Of a stretch of DNA of 64,000 bases, positions 27,501 through 42,500 are shown piece by piece. Each line of letters begins with the position of its first letter. The stretch's first letter is position 1. The position numbers and the translations under genes are program-made. The notes below the pieces were generated by a model. It searched no databases and was not told where the DNA came from. It worked only from the letters and a program-made list of their open reading frames with translations. Source of the DNA: Siphonodentalium dalli (lineage: Eukaryota > Mollusca > Scaphopoda > Gadilida > Siphonodentaliidae); the NCBI GenBank assembly GCA_032622095.1, contig CP136069.1, positions 63,908,819 to 63,972,818 on the forward strand, written 5' to 3'.

Positions 27501-30500
27501 ATTCCTCTATTTAATTACTGAAACCAACACATCAGAACATTTATATATTTCTTAGACACTTCCAATAGACAATAGGGTTACTTCCCCTTTCGCATCTGAC
27601 AAGCATCCCCTTGAGTGCTAATTCAGTCAGTCATACTGACCAGGGGACCAGACCTATCATTTATTCATACTTCCTGGGAGGAGTGTTCCCAGAGGAATAA
27701 AGAAATTTCATCAACAATTCATTGATAAGTATCTCATAAAAAATCCAGCACAGTATCATATAAACTAGCTGGGTGCATGTTCACTCACTACCCAAGATCT
27801 AATTGGTCCGATTTTTGTATCAACCCAAAAAAAAAGATATTCTAAAAAAAAAAAAAGGGTTAACTTAATATTTGAACATTTCCTGAAGGATAACTACTCA
27901 TCAATGAGTATTTAGTTAGCTAGTAAGGGTTATATCCCATTCACAGGACTCTGCCAAACCACTCTGAGGTCTGCATGGGAAAGGGGTGAATTGGAATTCC
28001 AAAAGCAAGTACCAGACAGAGATATACCTGGTGGATTCCCATTCATTCATTGTGTAGAATTGTTTAGATAATAAGTTTAACATATCATAGTTTAAAGCTT
28101 TTGATCTCATTATTTAAGCATGAATTAATATATGAGTCAAGTAACTAGTACAAATTAGCAAGTATCCATTATCAAAAGTCTTAAGAGATATACACTGACA
28201 CACTTTCAAAACATACAAGCAGTCGCCAACAGTGGTATCCCCTGCCTATGTGGGCAAATTTGGGGATGGACATTTTCCAAATATGCTAAAAAATGATTGA
28301 AATTAGTTATTTTTTGTTTGAAAAGTTTGGGATTAAAATTTAAATTGCAATGCCAAAAAATTACAAACAAAGGGACGTAACTCTGGTAAAAATCTATGGC
28401 CACACCTAGTTTGCGAACTTGTTTCAGAAACTACTTTTGTGAACTCAAATACCAAAAATCTTTCAAATCCATTGATTAATATACAAAATAAACCCCAGAC
28501 AACTTTTCCTGGGTGCTAATTGCCAAAAATTACAATCAAAGGACAGTAACTCGGGTAAAAATGTATGAACGAGTCGAGCCTTAAGTTTGCGAACTTGTTT
28601 CATATACTTCTTTTGTCACATACCAAAACACTTTTAAATTCATTGATAATTGTTCTAATAACCCCCGGACTACTTTTTGGGACAAACAGACAGATGGACA
28701 GACAGATGGACCCATTCCAACATCCCCCACCAAAAAAATTTCAGGCAGGGGATAATAATGTTATTTGCTAATATGAAAAAAATTCATGATGATTGATATT
28801 AAAAGTTTAGGGAGAAGTGAATTCCTATCATGGAGAAGTCAACACGGCTCAAGTTCAATTTATACCGGAACATCATCATTCTATATATGATCCACTAATT
28901 ATTATGCAACACAAGAGCACGTTTATAGTAACGCCCTAAATAATCGACTCCTTAACCACAGCAGAATTATGGGTAACTTTTCAGGATTTAGTCGGAAATA
29001 TGGCTTGTTGCCATATTTCCGACTAAATCCTGAAAAGTTACCCATAATTCTTCTGTGGTTAAGGAGTCGATTATTTAGGGCATTACTGTATAAAACCATA
29101 ATAATTAGTAAGGACACCATTATAATCGGAAAATATAATTTAAGATGTCTCCCAAATCGCCCTCTAGGCTGGTCCTTGAGTTGCCATATCAAAGTTTGTG
29201 TCGATTATTGTTTTTGTTTTGCTGAGAAAAGATCTGTATCCGATGAAAGCCAGTCTGACATAACATGCCTTTTGTGTTTAGAATAGAATTAGGAATAGAG
29301 TTACATCCCCTCGGCTGTCAGACACGACATCCCTCGGGTGTTTCCCAGTCTGTCTCCATTCATTTCCCACCTTCCCTGAAGCAGACAAACTAAATTAATA
29401 ATTGATTAATCATCTGCCCAGACTATTCTTCTGGGACTATCATTGTCCTTTCTTACTTAATTAGATACACAATTAGTCACTTCGATATTCTATTAATGAA
29501 CAAGTGGCGCAGGATTGGATAACTCACGATCGATTTATTGATATGGAGAAGACCAATCCATGACTAATAAGTGACCAGAAGTGAGTACTATTAGTCTGGC
29601 CGTTGAGACTCGATTTTGAGGTGAACCTACAACAAATTGTTGACAAGCTGTTTTTGTCGTCATTTTGTCGGACAGAATCCGGGAAACAATATATCCAAAA
29701 TCAGCTGAAATCCACTTTGGGAGAAAAATTCTACTGCTCTTTGAAATAGGGTTGTATTTATGGCTTTTTGTATCAAATTTGCTGTTCCTTATTAGTCCAG
29801 TCAATCTGATTGAAAGAAACACCCAACAGTGAACAAATTGCTATGCAATGTCTCTACCCATATAAGAACATAACCAAAATCCCCGTGAATACCAGGGTGG
29901 GAAAGTCGCCATTTTTTGGTCAAGTCAGGAATATGTAAAAAAAAAAAAAAAAAATGGTGAAACTTGTAATTTTCTGGTTGAGACTCTGATTTTTATGTGA
30001 ACCTACATTAAATTGGTAACAATTGGTGTTATTTGTCAGGCAGAATCTGGGGAACAATATATCCAAAATTTGCTTTGGGGAAAATGATCTACATATCTTT
30101 GAAATAGGATCATATTTTCAAAATGAAAATTTTCCCCAAAGCGGATTTTAGCAGATTTTGGATATGTTCTTCCCCAGATTCTGCCTGACAAAATGACACC
30201 AAAAGCAGCTGGTCAACAATTTGTTCAAGGTCCAATGCTTTAACAACCAGACTATATAGAGAGTTATAATGTTGAAAGATCCGTGACTAATAAGTGACCA
30301 GAAGTGACCACTATCTAGACTGGAAATAGTGTGTCTGACATTTGCAGAATAAGGTCCTCATTCTGCTTATGCCTCATCTTCTGGGAAATAGTCTCAAATT
30401 AACATTGTTTTTAGTTACTTAATCCCTTCTGTTCAGTTTCTATATCCCTTAATATGCAGAAGATAAAATTCATAATTGAGGTAACTAATGGGTGAAAATC

Positions 30501-33500
30501 ACCATCTTCAACTGGAGAACTTCAGTCTGATCCTATGTCTCCCACAGCAGTTGAGGACTAAGCAGAATGAGGTTCCCAAAGGGTAAATTTGGTGATGATA
30601 GCCCACCATGCGGGATAACATCACCCTATGGGGACCTCATTCTGCAAATATCAGACACACTATTTCCACACTTGACCACTATAGAGAAAAGGTACTATAA
30701 TCGTACTATAATCGTACTATAATAACTAGGGTCCACGTTGGCATGGAAATTATTTTTGTCAAACGATAACATGTTTCTGTAACATCGAGTGTTATATTTT
30801 GACAATCGCTGTTTAAACAACTTTTTATATTGTTAGCGAAGCAAGCAGTTAACAGGCCCTACTGCCATTCTGGGGGGGGGGGGGGGGGGGGGGAGGGGGG
30901 GGGGGGGGGTTTGATTACACTACGGTGTTGAATGTTTTGCTTATTGCACACTTTTTACATACTGTAAGTTCAACAAACAGCATGCTAGTTGATCTCATTA
31001 CTACAAATGAGTCACTAGAATGTTTATCTGCCTATCATCTGCTTATAGTATCATAATAAGGGAAGTTGGGTAGCCGAGAGGCTGCATACTGGTCTCTCGT
31101 GATAGCGGACCACAGATCGCAACCAAGTCAGGGTATTCTGGTCAGATGCCAAGTTTGTCAGGCTGAAAAAGTCTCATTTGAGATCACTGAATAAAGATCT
31201 GAATGCAAAATTCCGACTTCCCCCATCACAACATTTGTCCAGGTATGTTGTCATGGGTGCAGTGCGCTATCCGATCGGGTGCAGACCTTTAGATGGCTGA
31301 CCATTGTACACACCTCGGCACGTGCACGTTAAAGAACACTACTGGAGTCACCACAGGGTTGTAAAGTTACTCGGCCGTGGTAGCGCCTGGACCAGTGCGT
31401 CTATAACCAGAATTGGTTCCTGCACTGAAATATCTAACAGATAGAGATAATCTATCCATACAAGTAAAGAATGATCCATTCCAGTGTATACATTTAGAAT
31501 TGAACGGGAGAAACCATTCGGTAACCCAGGGGTTAATTAAATACACAATTTAACTCGCAGATTTGATTAAAGTCGTAGGGGAATGGATAACTCATGATCA
31601 ATTTACGAAGAAAGCGAATCCGTGACTAATAAATGACCAGAAGTGACCACGAGGAACGAGAGTGAACTATTATACTGCTGAAGTTATACATGATTGTCAA
31701 CAAGGTGCATATAGTGGGTCTGTCATTTGCAGAATGAGGTCCCCAGAGGGTGAATTTAGTAAATCCGTCCCCCATGGCAGGCTAGCATCAGCAAATTCAC
31801 CCTCTGGGGACCGCATTCTGCTGAGGCCTCAACTGCTATGGGAACTAGGATCAGATTGAAGTTCCCCAGTTGAAGTCGTGATGTTCAACCATTGTGCACC
31901 TGGATTATGCATTTTATCTGAAAATTAGGGGATATAGAAACTGAAGAGAAGGGAAAAAGTAACTAAAAACAATGTTAATTTGAGATTATAGATACTTCCC
32001 ATAATATGAGGCCTAAGCGGAATGAGGTCCACATAGGGTGAATTTGGTGTGTCACTAAATTCACCCTCTGGGGACCTCATTCTGCAAATGACAGACACAC
32101 TATTTGCAGGCATAATTGTCAATAATATCAATATTGATTTGAAGAAAATGAGCACATGACTAAGAAATGATCAGACTGACCACTGCCAAGCCTTGAAATA
32201 GGGTGTCTGTCATTTGCAGAATGAGGTCCCCAGAGGGTGAATTTAGTGATGCTACCCCGCATAGCGGGCTAGCATCACCAAATTCACCCTCAGGGAACTT
32301 CATTCTGCTGAGGTGTAAGCAGAATGACGTCCCCAGAGGGTTAATTTGGTGATGCTAGCCCGCTATGCGGGGTAGCATCACTAAATTCACCCTCTGGGGA
32401 CCTCATTCTGCAAATGACAGACACCCTATTTCAAGGCTTTACCACTGCACGATGAAACACAACACCCCATGCATGTAGTGGTTCAATAGTTATTGATCAA
32501 ATGTAATTTATTGACAAAATCTAATTATTGATTGAAATAAACACCCAAGATGTTGATAATGACTCAGCAAACTTGACCAATGGGAATATTATTGTTATGT
32601 CAAAGGGAGAGATGAACGAAATAAGATAGCGACCCATGACGGCTTGATCTGACTAATTATAGAGATCTTCATACACGCCCCTGGTTAAGAGGTCCTGCTA
32701 ATTTGCTATATTGCTGGTGGGTCATGCTGAATTGCTTTGATGCTGGTAGAACAAACTGATGTGGTTAAGAAAACGTTAATTTGATAAAGTTGTCATTTTG
32801 CGGTGTTTTGCTAATACGAGCAATTTGAGAAAAACATATCATCTCCATGAAATATTCATGAAGATATACATACATATTTAAATATTTTGACCATATGGCT
32901 GCTCAGGTATTTGTAAAATGACAGAAATAGATAGCCATGTGGTTCATGAAGGGAGCTGCGCTGGTGCAGCATTAAAAATCCTGTGCCAGTGCATTCTCTT
33001 ATGTCAGTTTCCCATAGGAAGCCTTGCATATATAAGTGAATGCACTGGTTTGCAAGGTCAAAGTAAATAATGTTAGGCCAATATATTCTCTTATAAATGT
33101 GAGGCTCCCTATGGGAGACTCCAGTATACAAGATAATGCATTTACACATGGTTTTTTGGCAAAATATGAGGAAGCTCCAGTCATGGAAGGGTTAAATGTT
33201 TTATGCAGACAAGCCTTGAAATAGGGTGTCTGTCAATTGCAGAATGAGGTCCCCAAAGGGTGAATTTAGTGATGCTATCCCGCATAGCAGGCTAGCATCA
33301 CCAAATTCACCCTCTGGGGATCTCATTCTGCTTACACCTCAGCAGAATGAGGTTCCCACAGGGTGAATTTGGTGATGCTAGCCCGCTATGCAGGGTAGCA
33401 TCACTAAATTCACCCTCTGGGGACCTCATTCTGCAAATGACAGACACCCTATTTCAAGGCTTGCATGCAGACACTAGCTTTTCTCCAAATAGCTCGTAAT

Positions 33501-36500
33501 TTGAGAAAAAAACACCGTACATTTTCTTAACAACATCAATTTGCTCTACCAGAATCATAGCAATTCAGCACTTTACCAGAGGTCATACAGATCATGCAAC
33601 TTAAAATGGACTGGACTTTGCTCATTTGATCCTCCATATTTATGTATACAAAATGGCAAAAAGATATTGAAACACAGAATATTTCCAACCAACCTCATCA
33701 AAATAGAGCTAAAAACAACCGGGTTTTTTCTTATAATTTGCAATGTGATCTGAAGTAAAAAAAAAGGTGTTTTTTTTTTACTTTAAAGTAACTTCTATGA
33801 CTTCAATTAGTTTTTCCACGGCATATAAACTCCATATAACAGCAGTTCATATAATCATATTTTGACCTTGGGATCCAAGCAGGAATGTAACAAAAATAAT
33901 CATTACTCTGCAAAATCGGAAGCTTTATATCGCCACAGCCATTAAGTATTTTCAAAGAAAAATGTTCGCACTTTTCTCTTGGTAGAAAATATACGAGTGT
34001 TGAGAATAACGGATGGCATAATAATTTCCTATATTCTATGAAATCGATCGTAAGATATGACATAGCAAGATAAATAATATGCACAGGCATCAAAGTAGCA
34101 ACACCATCATGAATTCATCATTCAAGAATTCAAATATTTATAGCTTCTTGATAACTATACTCATGTTTTTTTGAAGAAGTTGCGTGTTTATTGAGTAAAC
34201 TATTTCTTTGAAGAATCTGATATATAGAGGAAGTGTATTAAAATACTCAATGTTCTCATATTGGTCATTAATCGATAGTCCTGCCAACTGCCTGCCCATG
34301 CTTTTCAATAAGAACAAGTAGTCGCTGATGCAAGCCTTGAGATAGGGTGTGTCATTTGAAAGAGGTTCCCAGAGGGTGAATTTGGTGATGCTAGCTCGCT
34401 ATGCGGGGTAGCATCACTAAATTCACCCTCTGGGGACCTCATTCTGCAAATGACAGAGACCCTATTTCAAGGCTTGCGCTGACGGCGGTATCCACCACCT
34501 AGGTAGGCAAAGTTGGCGATGGGCATTTCAAAATATGCTAAACAATAATGTAGATCAGTTAATATTTGTTTGAGATTGATATCATTTGTTTTAGTTCGGG
34601 CTTAACATTTAAATTACAATGCCAAAAATTACAATCAAAGGGCGTGACTTTGGTGAAAATGTCTGGCTGGGCCAAGTTTGCGAACTTGTTTCAGATAATC
34701 CTCTTGTGAACTCACTTACAAAAATATCATTCAAATCTGTTGATAATTGTCCGAAATAAACCCTGGATAACTTTTTCTAGGTGCTCAATGTAAATAATAA
34801 CAATCGAAGGGCCATAACTCTGGTAAAAATGTACAGCCGGGCCTATAGTTTGCGAATTTTTTCAGATATTCCTCTTATGAACTCATATACCAAATTCTTT
34901 CAAATCTGTTGATAATTGTTCAAAATAAACCCCGGACAATTTTTCCTGGATGCAAAAAATGACAATCAAAGGGACGTAATTCTGGTTAAAATGTCTCACC
35001 GGGCCTAGTTTGCAAAGTCGTTTCAGATATTTCCCTTTGGAACTCATATACCAGAAATCTTTGGAACAACCACCCACGGCAAGCAATTGTCGAAAATTTG
35101 TCAGGATATATTTTATCACAAATTCATGCTTATCAGGAATGGCGCAAGTGTCGCAATTGCGGGACACCTTACGATGTCCGCATTAGTTAACCTTGTAAGT
35201 TAGCCTCGCATATATAAGTGTCGCAATTGCGGGACACCTTGCGATGTCCGTATTAGTTAACCTTGTAAGTTAGCCTCGCATATATAAGAGAATACATTGG
35301 CCTAACAATATTTACCTTGGCAGTGTAAGCCAGTGCGTTCTGTTATATATAAATGAATAATAAATCATATATAAGAGAATGCACTGGCACAGGATCTTTA
35401 ATGGTGCCCCAGTGTGGCTCCCCATCATGAACCTCAGGGTTAGTGTACCTTGTTGGCTGAGTCACCACCCCAGCTCATGTAGATGAAGAAAATATGGTCT
35501 AAATAAGTGTTATCGATGTATTAAATTATTCTTACCCTGAACTGCATACTGATTCTGTTTCTGTCCGAGTAATATCTCTTCTCATTCTCTTCATACAATT
35601 TGTAAGTTAACCATTCATACCCTCGAAACGTCATCGCTGTGGTCCCTAGAAAACAGAATAAAAACATCAATATCCATATTAAAGATCGTGTACTTCTTCC
35701 CTGAACTTTTTTGTATTGATTTGGGGTTTAAATAACATTTTTATATGAGTTAATTTCTATGAATCAGGATATTTTATGTGGCTATTTTTAGAACATTACA
35801 AAATTTTGATTGAAAATTTATCTTTAAAGACACTTTTTATATGTGAAATATTTTTTAACACCAGATGTTTCTCGTGTGTTTGCTTGGGAACAGCAGTATT
35901 AAGGTGCCTTCGAAGAAAAAAAATGGCCTATATGCCAGCGTGAAGTCCATAATGTGGCATAAACAGGGAAAACAAGGATTTAGCACTATCAAATTTCTCT
36001 AATTGAATATAACTATTACAGTTGAACCCAGCATGTGCCAGACAGGTTCAAGAACATCGAACGTATACAGTATGTCCCTCTTGTCAAGTATTATGTAAAA
36101 CAGACCTTTTAACATTCCAGTGTTGGGCCCCATCATATGAATCAGGTTTCTGTTTGGATCTTATAGATTAACATCATAATGGCCAACCCGATTACATGAC
36201 ATTATCTCCTTCATCTAATCTAGGTCATCTCTTCACATTAAGGTCACGGCAATTATTCAAAATCAACCTTGGTGGTCATATCAAAACTTAATCTCCGCAT
36301 AATATGAGTTTAACCCTTCCATGACTGGAGCTTCCTAAAATTTTGCGAAAACCCTGTGCCAATGTATTCTCTTATATATGCGAGTCTACATATGGAAGGC
36401 TCATATATATAAGAGAATACATTGGCCTAACAATATTTACCTTGACCTTGTAAGCCAGTGCATATTCTTATATATGTGAGGCTCCCTATGGGGAAACTCA

Positions 36501-39500
36501 CATATATACATGAATGCACTGGCACAGGATCTTTAATGCTGCACCAGCGCATCTCCCATCATGAAAGTGTTGAGCACGTTTTAAGCACTTTTTGAGGACT
36601 GGGTAAAGAGTTTTTAAGGACTATCGTAACCTGCAATAAACACATCACTATATATCAGATTATAGTGTTCAAAATGCTGAAATGAACTCCAGAACTCACA
36701 GCTATCTCCCCTTCTTGCATACTGAACACTCTTCTTTATACTTATTTCCTTTCACAGCTCTTATCCATTCATACTCCCGACCCCCCCCCCCCCCCCCCCC
36801 CCCAAATCTGATTAAAATGCATTTCTCGGCAGGCATTTTCCAGAAAGAAACAACATGTTAAACTGCACTATTGGTTGAGACTGCGCAAGCTGGCACGCGG
36901 CAGCGTACACTGATGACGTTTTGTGGAGATGGGAAATCCAGATAGTTATTTATAATTCCCGATATCAGCATTATTAATTTGGCTGAACGACATTACGACT
37001 TCCAAGTTTTTGGTTGATTTCCAACAAATTGACCCATGTTACCATTTAATGTGGAATTTAAAGACTATTCAGGTATAGTGGTGATTTGTAAGTACTTTTA
37101 AAGGAAAAAATCTACAGTAATTCCCTAAATGATCGACTCCTTAACCACAGCAGAATTATGGGTAATTTTTCAGGATTTAGTCGGAAATATGGCTTGTTGC
37201 CATTCATCGGCAGTGAGAGCTTTCCGAAGAATGGCAACAAGCCATATTTCCAACTAAATCCTGCAAAATTACCCATAATTCTGCTGTGGTTAAGGAGTTG
37301 ATTATTCAGGGCATTACTGTATTTAAGCACTATTAAAGGAGTAGGTCGATATTTAAGCACTATTCATTCTGCATATGAACCGTGCGCCAAGTGGCTTTAA
37401 TTTGGGGCATTGTAAGTGTTGCTTACCTGAGATTTCACAATACTGCCCCTCATGGTTCGTGCCGAAGCAATCACATACTGTCTCATAATACTTGTTGATA
37501 CATCGCCCCTCATGTTTGCAGCTGTTGTTGGTGTCACACAGGTTAATACAGCCATCCTTAACCCCCTCCCTGTGGCGTATTGGAATGTCGATATAGCTGC
37601 CACTCGGTAAGCCGTATCCGATGTCCTTCATACAGCCAATGAACCCGATGGACACAGCATCATTTTTGTCTTCTGAAAATAATGAGATACAGAATGGAAT
37701 CAGTAAAATTTGAATAATATATACCATTTCCTAGCTCTTAAATAAACAGCCATTTATAGTCACATACTCCAAAAAGGTGGCTTTTTCTGGCTGTTTACTT
37801 TTTTAGAAATAAAATTATGAAAATATTCATTGGACTAAACTTCAATTCCAACTTGAACTTTTGTAACTAGAATTAACCCTTCGGAAGTTCCATTACTGGA
37901 GCTTCACAAATTTTTGTGAATACCCTGTGCCAATGCATTCTCCTATATGAGAGTCTCCCATAGGGAGCCCGGTGCATATATAAGAGAATACATTGGCCTA
38001 ACAATATTTACCTTGACCTTGTAAGGCAGTGCATTCTCTTATACATGCTAGGCTCCCTATGGGAGACCCGCATATGTAAGAGAATGCACTGGCACAGGAT
38101 CTTTATTGCTGCACCATGAGCAGCTCCCATCATGAAAGGGTTAAAGTTATAATTCAGACCGAAAAATAATCACCAAATTAAAAGTTGTAAAGGTGTATAA
38201 CTCTATAAAATCTCATTGCCCTGGATCCAAACTCAAGCTGGTCAGTTCTGATGCTAAATGGGTTAATCCTTTCATGACAGGACCAACACATGGTGCAACA
38301 TTAACCCTTTCAGTGTCAAGTCCGATTTTGTATCAAGCCATATACCCTGTGCCAATGCATTCTCTTATATATGCGAGTCGACCATAGGTCGCCTCGCATA
38401 TATAAGAGAATGCATTGGCCTAACAATTTTTCATTATTTTTTACAATTTTTTACAATTTTAATAATTTTTCCTTATATTCTTTAACTCTTTCAGTAGGTT
38501 TAGTGCCAGGGAATCTTACGTTTTTCATGGGCATCAAAATTACTACTATGAATACTTGGTGATAGTTATGAGTTATGACATGCACCTAACGTTTTATCCA
38601 GTTTGTTTTTAAATTCGCTATAGCATGCTTAAGCATACCCAAAAAAATTCAACCCGTAAATTGCAGACCGTAAATTAGGGCCGATGAGATCGGCCCCTGG
38701 CATTCAAAGGGTTAAAGATCCCATGCTAGTGCATTCTCTTATATATGTGAGTCTTCCATAGGGAGCATAGTATATATAAAAGAATGCACTGGCTTACAAG
38801 GTCAAAGTAAATATTGTTAAGCCAATGTATTCTCTTATATATGATATATGTGAGGCTCCTTATGGGAGACTCACATATATAAGAGAATGCATAAGCACAG
38901 GGTTTTCGCAAAATTTCAAGATTATCTCCAGTCATGGAAGGGTTAAATTCGAAAATAATGAGTCAGAGAACATTCTGGGTACCAATGCAGTGCTTTCATC
39001 TCTAAATCTGTTTATTCTGGCATGCTCCTTTGCAGGCATTTAAGTAGCCTTAAGTCATAAAAGTAAATTGCTAGTCTAATTAAAACCCTAGATATAATAA
39101 ACCCCCAGTGATGGTCATTCTAGATAAAGTTCTATAAATGTTAGTTATTTCTCCAAAGGTCTGGCACCATTTGGTTTAGATTGCTTTTTATGTCAATATT
39201 TTAAAAGGGCTGGATACAAAAATACTGAAAGAATTGGGGAGTTAACGGTTTATTTGCATCTAATCTTTCTATCATGGTATGCACCTTTGCAAGTCTTAAA
39301 GTTTTAGTCATAAAGATAAATTGGCAGCCAATCTATGACCATTATACTTTACAAAATAAAACCAAGCAGTGCATGGTCATTCTACAACAAAATTTTGGAC
39401 CGATTTAATCAAAATTTGGTGTGGTGACTCGGGGTACCCCTTGGCAGAGTTATAATGGTGTTAGTTTTTTCAAATTTGTTAACTTTAAATAAAAAATTTG

Positions 39501-42500
39501 TTTTTAATTATTTAAAAAAAAATAAAAAAATATTTATATTTTTTTTCAGTTATTTTTTTTTTAAGAGTGAATATTTTTTCGAAAAATGGCCATAACTCAG
39601 TTTAAAATAGACGGATCAAACCCATATTCGAACTCGATCTGCCTTTTGTGCTGAGAAATTCATATACAAAATTTGGTTCCGATCAGATAGAAAATATTTG
39701 AGTTATCGCACCATGCGTAAAGTGTCTACGGAGCGACAGACAGACGGACGCACGACGAGTGGTCAATCCGGACGACGACACTATGTTTACCATACTATGG
39801 TATGGGTAAACATAAAAAGGTCTAGAATGAAAGTTATGGATCCTAGACATTCTGGACACCAGAGGGTGAATTTAGTAACAATACCATGCAGAGCAAGCTA
39901 GCGTCACCAAATTCATCCTCTGGGGACCTAATTCTGCATGGCCTCATCTGCTATGGGAGACGCAGACTCAGATTTAAGTTCCCAGTTGGTAAAGATGGTG
40001 ATGTGCACCCATTGGGCACCTAGATTTGCTTTGTGTCATCAGCCAAATTGGAGATACAGAGAAACTTAAAACTAAAAAAAGAAACTTTCTGAAGAAGTTT
40101 CTAAAATAAAACTCAAAAACTTGACAATAAAGATACTTTCCAAAGAAGATGAGGCCTTAGTAGAATGAGGTCCCCATAGTGTGAACTTACTGATGCTAGC
40201 CCGCTCTGCATGGTAGCATCACTATATTTACCCTCTGGGGACCTCTTTCTGGAAATGTCCAGTACCATATTTTGAGGCCTGCATCGGAGGGCTGGCACCT
40301 TCAGGTTTATAAAACTGTTTATGAGGTTGTTTCAAAAGTGTTAAATTAGAAAATACTGAGAGGGTTCCAGATTACAGAGTATAATTCCCAAAGTATATGA
40401 CCTTTTAACCACAGCAGAATTATGGGAAATGTTTTAGGATTTAGTCGGAAATATGGCTTGTTGCCATTCATCGGAAAGCTCTCAGTGAGAGCTTTCCGAT
40501 GAATGGCAACAAGCCATATTTCCGACTAAATCCTGAAAATTTCCCATAATTCTGCTGTGGTTTAGGGGTCGATTATTTAGGACATTACTGTAGGTTAACA
40601 TTTATCTAAATCTTTCTAGTTCATGTTATTTGCAGGCCTTTCAGTTTTAGCCATAAAAATTAATTGGCAGCCTATCCTGAGATCTTTATACTGTACACTA
40701 TAAACCCTTGGTGGTGGTCAATCTCCAAACAGTTCTAAAATAAAAGTTATTGGTCCAAAGGTAGGCACCCTTAGGTTTAAAGTGTTTTTATGTGATACTA
40801 GCCCATATAACCTGTTTGACTTGGACCACACTCAAACCTCTAATCTTCAATCAGTCATTAATCAGGGCAAGCAAAGGAAGTCATAGTTTTCTGGAAAATG
40901 GGGGGCAAGATATAATGCCTGGCAATTTCAACAATCAATTGCATATTATACCTTATACCTACTCACATGAACTAGATGCAATAAACACTATACGTGAAAA
41001 AACGAAACAGAATTTCAAGGCACGTCTTTCAGAACACTTTGCCGATAGTGAAACAGGGACAGACTTGTCGCATTTCACTACAACCTACCCGGCCATAGTA
41101 TATGAGACCTCGCTTACCAAATCATCGATATACTACCAGGGGACACTGATAATGACGTGAACACCAAAATTTGCAAGAATAGTGAAACACACTTCATTTT
41201 TTTTAACTCAGAACGCTAATTCCTTATGGCTTGAATAGGAAGTACTTTTAACCCTTTGAGTGCCAGGTCCGATTTTTGTATCAACCCATATACCCTGTGC
41301 CAATGCATTCTCTTATATATGCGAGTCGACCATAGGTCGCCTCGCATATATAAGAGAATGCATTGGCTTAACAATTTTTTTTTTTTTTATTTTTTTTACA
41401 ATTTTAATATATTTTATTATATTCTTTAACAGACTTATTGTGTAGGTTTAGGGCCGATAATATCGGCCCCTGGCACTCAAAGGGTTAAGTCACCTCTCTT
41501 CAATTTTAACATTCGTTATTTTCAATATTTTCTAATGATACCAGCAAGCAATTAGACTAATCCCAACAACTTATCTCGTATACATGTATAAAGTACATGT
41601 CTTGCAAAAAACGGATATCGAACAGATTTGTTTTAGGGAGATTTCGGCATTCAAATATCACAACCTTTAACCCTTTGAGTGCCAGGGGCCGATCTAATCG
41701 GCCCTAAACCTTCACAATAAGTCTGTTAAAGAATATAATAAAACATATTCAAATTGTAAATAATTGTGGGGAAAAAAAAAATAAAAAAAAATTGTTAGGT
41801 CAATGCATTCTCTTATATATGCGAGGCGACCTATGGTCGACTCGCATATATAAGAGAATGCATTGGCACAGGGTATATGGGTTGATACAAAAATCAACCT
41901 GGCACTCAAAGGGTTAAAAATGGTGACTGAAGACACTTGAACACTAACTTATATCAGATTGAGCCCACATTGGATCCCTATATACAACAAATGAAAACGT
42001 GAAGAAGACACATGTTTAACTCTGACCAGGAGTCACTCTTAAATAAACTGGTAGCTCTGCAAGCAAGTCTCCTTTATATATGTTCCTACATAAATATAAT
42101 ATTCCTATATTCTTTTTAATGCTTGTATCCTGTGTTATGAAAAACTTATCTTCTGTTTAAATATAGGATCAATCGTGCATTAAATATATCCATCTAGATA
42201 TATTTGAAAGTGTAGCACACAGGCTCAGTGTGAGGTCTTCTTTGCTTCCTTACATGTGCAAAAACAAATTTCTGGCTTCTTAATATTGAGATGTCCATCG
42301 ACTCAGATTACGAGAGTATTGATGTTTGAATGAGTACGACACTCGCTCAGTATGACAATTACATAATTGTTATATATAGAAAATTATTACATATAATTAT
42401 AGCTTATAGCTGAATTTTGTTACGATAATTGTTGAGTAAATATTGGGTCACCTGAACTTGTTATTGACAAAACGATTCATGGCTTATAATAAATTATTGA

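Noticed and set aside
40792-41160. 122-codon plus-strand open frame in intron 2
   Set aside because: Reads acceptably in part but matches no family I recognise, has no splice or start context, and lies in repeat-rich intron sequence. Kept only as a note.
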